NCBI RefSeq assembly: GCF_020881035.1
Contig: NZ_JAJITC010000003.1
Location: forward strand, 310,001-374,000
Length of the DNA: 64,000 nucleotides
Direction of reading: 5' to 3'
From: Paraburkholderia translucens
Lineage (GTDB): Bacteria > Pseudomonadota > Gammaproteobacteria > Burkholderiales > Burkholderiaceae
The translations under genes and the position numbers were made by a program. Position 1 is the first letter of the stretch, and every line of letters starts with the position of its first letter. The notes under the pieces are model-generated. The model saw only the letters and a list, made by a program, of their open reading frames with translations. It made no database searches and was not told where the DNA came from. Of the stretch, positions 61,926-64,000 are shown in pieces.

Positions 61926-62943
61926 CGAAGCTCGGCCGCTCCTCGATGCGAATGCCGATCACGAACTGCCGGCGCCCGATGCGCGCCGGGTCCAGCAGCA
62001 TATCGACAGCTGCGACGGCTGCCGGCGCGCGAGCGACAACCTGCGCGCGCTGAGCGGCGCGCTGCGCGCGGCACCGTATCATCGTGCGCCGCAGTCGTTG
62101 CGGGCGCGGATCGTGGCGGGCTTGCCTCGCGCGGTCGAAGAGGGAACTTCGGTGTCGGTCACGACGGGGGCGCCTGAAGATGCAGAGGAGGGGGCTGTCG
62201 GCAGCGCTAGCGCCGGGATGACGGACGTGGCGACGTACGAACCTCGGCCTCAGCGTCGCGGGGCGCGGCGGCCCGCGTGGCTAGACAGGTGGCTCAGAGG
62301 CTTCAGCGGTTCGGGCGGCTCGGGCGATTCACGCGGCCTGCAAACCGCCTTCGGCGGGCCGCTCGCCACGGGCGGCGCCAATCGCGCGGTCGCGCGCGGT
62401 AGTCTCGCGGCGCTCGTGATAGCGTTGTGCGCGGCCGCGGCGGTCCTCACGCTGACGCTGCGGCGGCCGGCCGAATTCATGCCATTTGCCGACGAACTCA
62501 TCGAGAGCCACGTGCGCGCGCAGGTCTCCGGCCGCGACATTGACGTGATTTCGACCGACCGTCACACGGTCAAGCCGTGGTTTAACGGCCGGATCGACTA
62601 TTCGCCGCCGGTCGAGGATCTCGCGGCGAGCGGCTTCGCGCTGCAAGGCGGCCGGCTCGATTACATCGCGCATCAGCGGGTTGCGGTGCTCGTGTACCGC
62701 TACGGCAAGCACGTGATCGACGTGTACGTGTTCCCGCAGTCCGCGAGCGGGGGCGCGGCCCGTGGCATCGAGGGCGCGGCGCCGGCATTGCTCGGTCACG
62801 ACGGCTATTCGATCGCTCACTGGGACGCGGCGGGCATGACCTGGTGGGCGATTTCGGACGCCGCGCCCGATGCGTTGCGCGGCCTCGAAGCGGCGCTCAG
62901 AGCGCGTTTGCAAAGCGGAAGCCAGAGCACGGAAGCGGGATGA
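61915..62943 (+). CDS. Zinc-finger anti-sigma factor, membrane-anchored
   Basis: A 342-residue protein. The N-terminal ZAS motif HIDSCDGC (H-x3-C-x2-C) near residues 28-35 should hold zinc and bind the ECF sigma. A linker of low complexity leads to a single membrane helix (GSLAALVIALCAAAAVLTLT) at about residue 165-185. The periplasmic sensor domain includes HTVKPWFNGRIDYSPPVEDL and later YRYGKHVIDVYVFP. CAGGAG precedes the ATG. It overlaps the sigma gene by 11 bases, so the two are made together. Confidence 0.92.
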   Translation: MNCNEARPLLDANADHELPAPDARRVQQHIDSCDGCRRASDNLRALSGALRAAPYHRAPQSLRARIVAGLPRAVEEGTSVSVTTGAPEDAEEGAVGSASAGMTDVATYEPRPQRRGARRPAWLDRWLRGFSGSGGSGDSRGLQTAFGGPLATGGANRAVARGSLAALVIALCAAAAVLTLTLRRPAEFMPFADELIESHVRAQVSGRDIDVISTDRHTVKPWFNGRIDYSPPVEDLAASGFALQGGRLDYIAHQRVAVLVYRYGKHVIDVYVFPQSASGGAARGIEGAAPALLGHDGYSIAHWDAAGMTWWAISDAAPDALRGLEAALRARLQSGSQSTEAG

Positions 62944-63030
62944 GTGGCAAAATCGGCCCGATTTCCGTGACTTGCCACACCTAAGCTCTTGAAAACACAT
63001 CCGATTCCGGCGCTGGATCGACGCAATACC

Positions 63031-63059
63031 TTGCAATCCGTCCCCGTTCGGGTTATACT
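63031..63059 (+). promoter_or_regulatory. Promoter of the rpsF operon
   Basis: TTGCAA and TATACT separated by 17 bases form a strong sigma-70 promoter, 67 bases upstream of the rpsF start. Confidence 0.8.
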
Positions 63060-63125
63060 CTTTGGCTTCTCACTTGCCGCACCGGTTCCGACGCCCGGGC
63101 GGCTTCAATCCACAAGGAGTGTGTA

Positions 63126-63500
63126 ATGCGTCATTACGAAATCGTCTTTATCGTGCATCCCGATCAGAGCGAGCAGGTGCCCGCCATGATCGAGCGTTAC
63201 AAGAGCACGATCACGTCGCACGGTGGTCAGATTCACCGCGTCGAAGACTGGGGCCGTCGCCAACTGGCCTACATGATCGAGAAACTCGCGAAGGCTCACT
63301 ACGTCTGCATGAACATCGAATGCGACCAGACCGCGCTCGAGGAGCTGGAACACGCGTTCAAGTTCAACGACGCCGTTCTGCGTCACCTCATCGTCAAGAT
63401 GAAGAAGGCCGAAACCGGCCCGTCGCCGATGATGAAGGAAGTGCAGCGCGAAGAAGCCAAGAAATCGGCAGCCGCTCAGCCGACCGAAGCGCAGGCTTAA
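63126..63500 (+). CDS. rpsF: Small ribosomal subunit protein bS6
   Basis: A 124-residue ribosomal protein. It starts [20 protein letters not shown] and contains [20 protein letters not shown] and [20 protein letters not shown]. It binds 16S rRNA together with bS18. AAGGAG lies upstream. First gene of rpsF-priB-rpsR. Confidence 0.98.
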   Translation: MRHYEIVFIVHPDQSEQVPAMIERYKSTITSHGGQIHRVEDWGRRQLAYMIEKLAKAHYVCMNIECDQTALEELEHAFKFNDAVLRHLIVKMKKAETGPSPMMKEVQREEAKKSAAAQPTEAQA

Positions 63501-63569
63501 GACACACTATTTAAGCTACCAGACACGCAGCGTCGCTCCGCTCACGTACACGAAGGCATACACAGGTAC

Positions 63570-63869
63570 ATGAACCGGCTGCAACTGACGGCGAGCGTCG
63601 TGGAGCGCGAACCGGTGCGGTATACCCCCGCCGGCGTTCCGATTGCAAGCTGCACGTTGCACCACCGCACGGAAGTCGTCGAGGCGGGCATTGCCCGCCA
63701 GGTCGAGCTGACCATGCAGGCGGTCGCCGCGGGCGAAGCGAGCGGTAAGCTCGAGAACTGTCAGATGGGTGTCGAAACGCTCTTCACAGGTTTTCTGGCG
63801 AAAAAGCATCGTAACGCGCGAACTCTGGTATTTCACATCACAGCATTGCAGGACATTGGAAAGGACTAA
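63570..63869 (+). CDS. priB: Primosomal replication protein PriB
   Basis: A 99-residue single-stranded-DNA-binding OB-fold protein that helps PriA restart stalled replication forks. The start [20 protein letters not shown] and the middle GIPIASC-like segment ([20 protein letters not shown]), with [20 protein letters not shown] at the end, match PriB. It lies between rpsF and rpsR, as in most betaproteobacteria. Confidence 0.95.
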   Translation: MNRLQLTASVVEREPVRYTPAGVPIASCTLHHRTEVVEAGIARQVELTMQAVAAGEASGKLENCQMGVETLFTGFLAKKHRNARTLVFHITALQDIGKD

Positions 63870-63871
63870 TC

Positions 63872-64000
63872 ATGCCCCGCCCGACTGGTAAGAAATTCGA
63901 CAAGCGTCGTCAGCAACAGAACCCGCTCTTCAAGCGCAAGAAGTTCTGCCGTTTCACGGCTGCTGGCGTCGAGTACATCGACTACAAAGACATCGAAACG
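63872..64000 (+). CDS. rpsR: Small ribosomal subunit protein bS18 (3' end outside window)
   Basis: The first 43 codons are present and read [20 protein letters not shown], then [20 protein letters not shown], the standard bS18 start. The ATG begins 2 bases after the priB stop, with GGAAAGGA upstream. rplI is expected next, beyond the window. Confidence 0.97.
   Translation, partial: MPRPTGKKFDKRRQQQNPLFKRKKFCRFTAAGVEYIDYKDIET

Overview
The window looks like a chromosomal segment of a Burkholderia-group betaproteobacterium, most likely Paraburkholderia or Caballeronia. The evidence is very high GC, a DUF4148 protein, a sulfate operon whose last gene is a CysB-type regulator, a LexA of Burkholderia type, a gcl-hyi-glxR operon with a divergent LysR gene, and rpsF-priB-rpsR at the right end. 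The genus is inferred from gene content; no 16S rRNA is present.

Layout. 0-8.6 kb: a partial DUF4148 gene, an RND efflux locus (outer membrane factor divergent from a TetR gene, then adaptor and pump) and a thiolase. 8.8-11 kb: a scrap yard of truncated genes (an unidentified 3' end, GmrSD-like nuclease tail, DUF2252 core, internally deleted IS1182-type transposase). 11.2-21.5 kb: a metal and redox block with a P1B-5-like ATPase carrying a C-terminal hemerythrin domain, cytochrome b561, a membrane protein, a cation diffusion facilitator, CreA, and a convincing SHP / diheme cytochrome c / cytochrome b operon running into a QseBC-like two-component system. FNR/ANR-type boxes (TTGAC-N4-RTCAA) recur at promoters in this block and upstream of the hemagglutinin gene at 27.2 kb. 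21.8-24.2 kb: arsenic operon arsR-arsI-arsC-acr3. 24.3-32.9 kb: more accessory DNA with a TpsA-like exoprotein lacking its transporter, vapB with a broken vapC, and a leftward array of three small genes leading into a double-AAA ATPase interrupted by a frameshift. The accessory stretch ends at tRNA-His and dusA.

33-64 kb is mostly core: dusA, a TPR-sulfotransferase, an aldo/keto reductase, a NodIJ-like ABC exporter, a universal stress protein, lexA with its SOS box, sbp-cysT-cysW-cysA-cysB, a 1528-residue trimeric autotransporter adhesin with near-perfect internal duplications, asparaginase, the glyoxylate carboligase operon, an ECF sigma/anti-sigma pair and rpsF-priB-rpsR.

How genes work together: two 24-bp palindromes of the same architecture flank tetR and probably let one repressor control both arms of the efflux locus. 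The FNR-type boxes suggest that metal export, cytochromes and a surface exoprotein answer to low oxygen. The sulfate operon is tightly coupled by stop/start overlaps and ends with its regulator. All functional statements come from sequence motifs read by eye and recalled family features; no database search was run.
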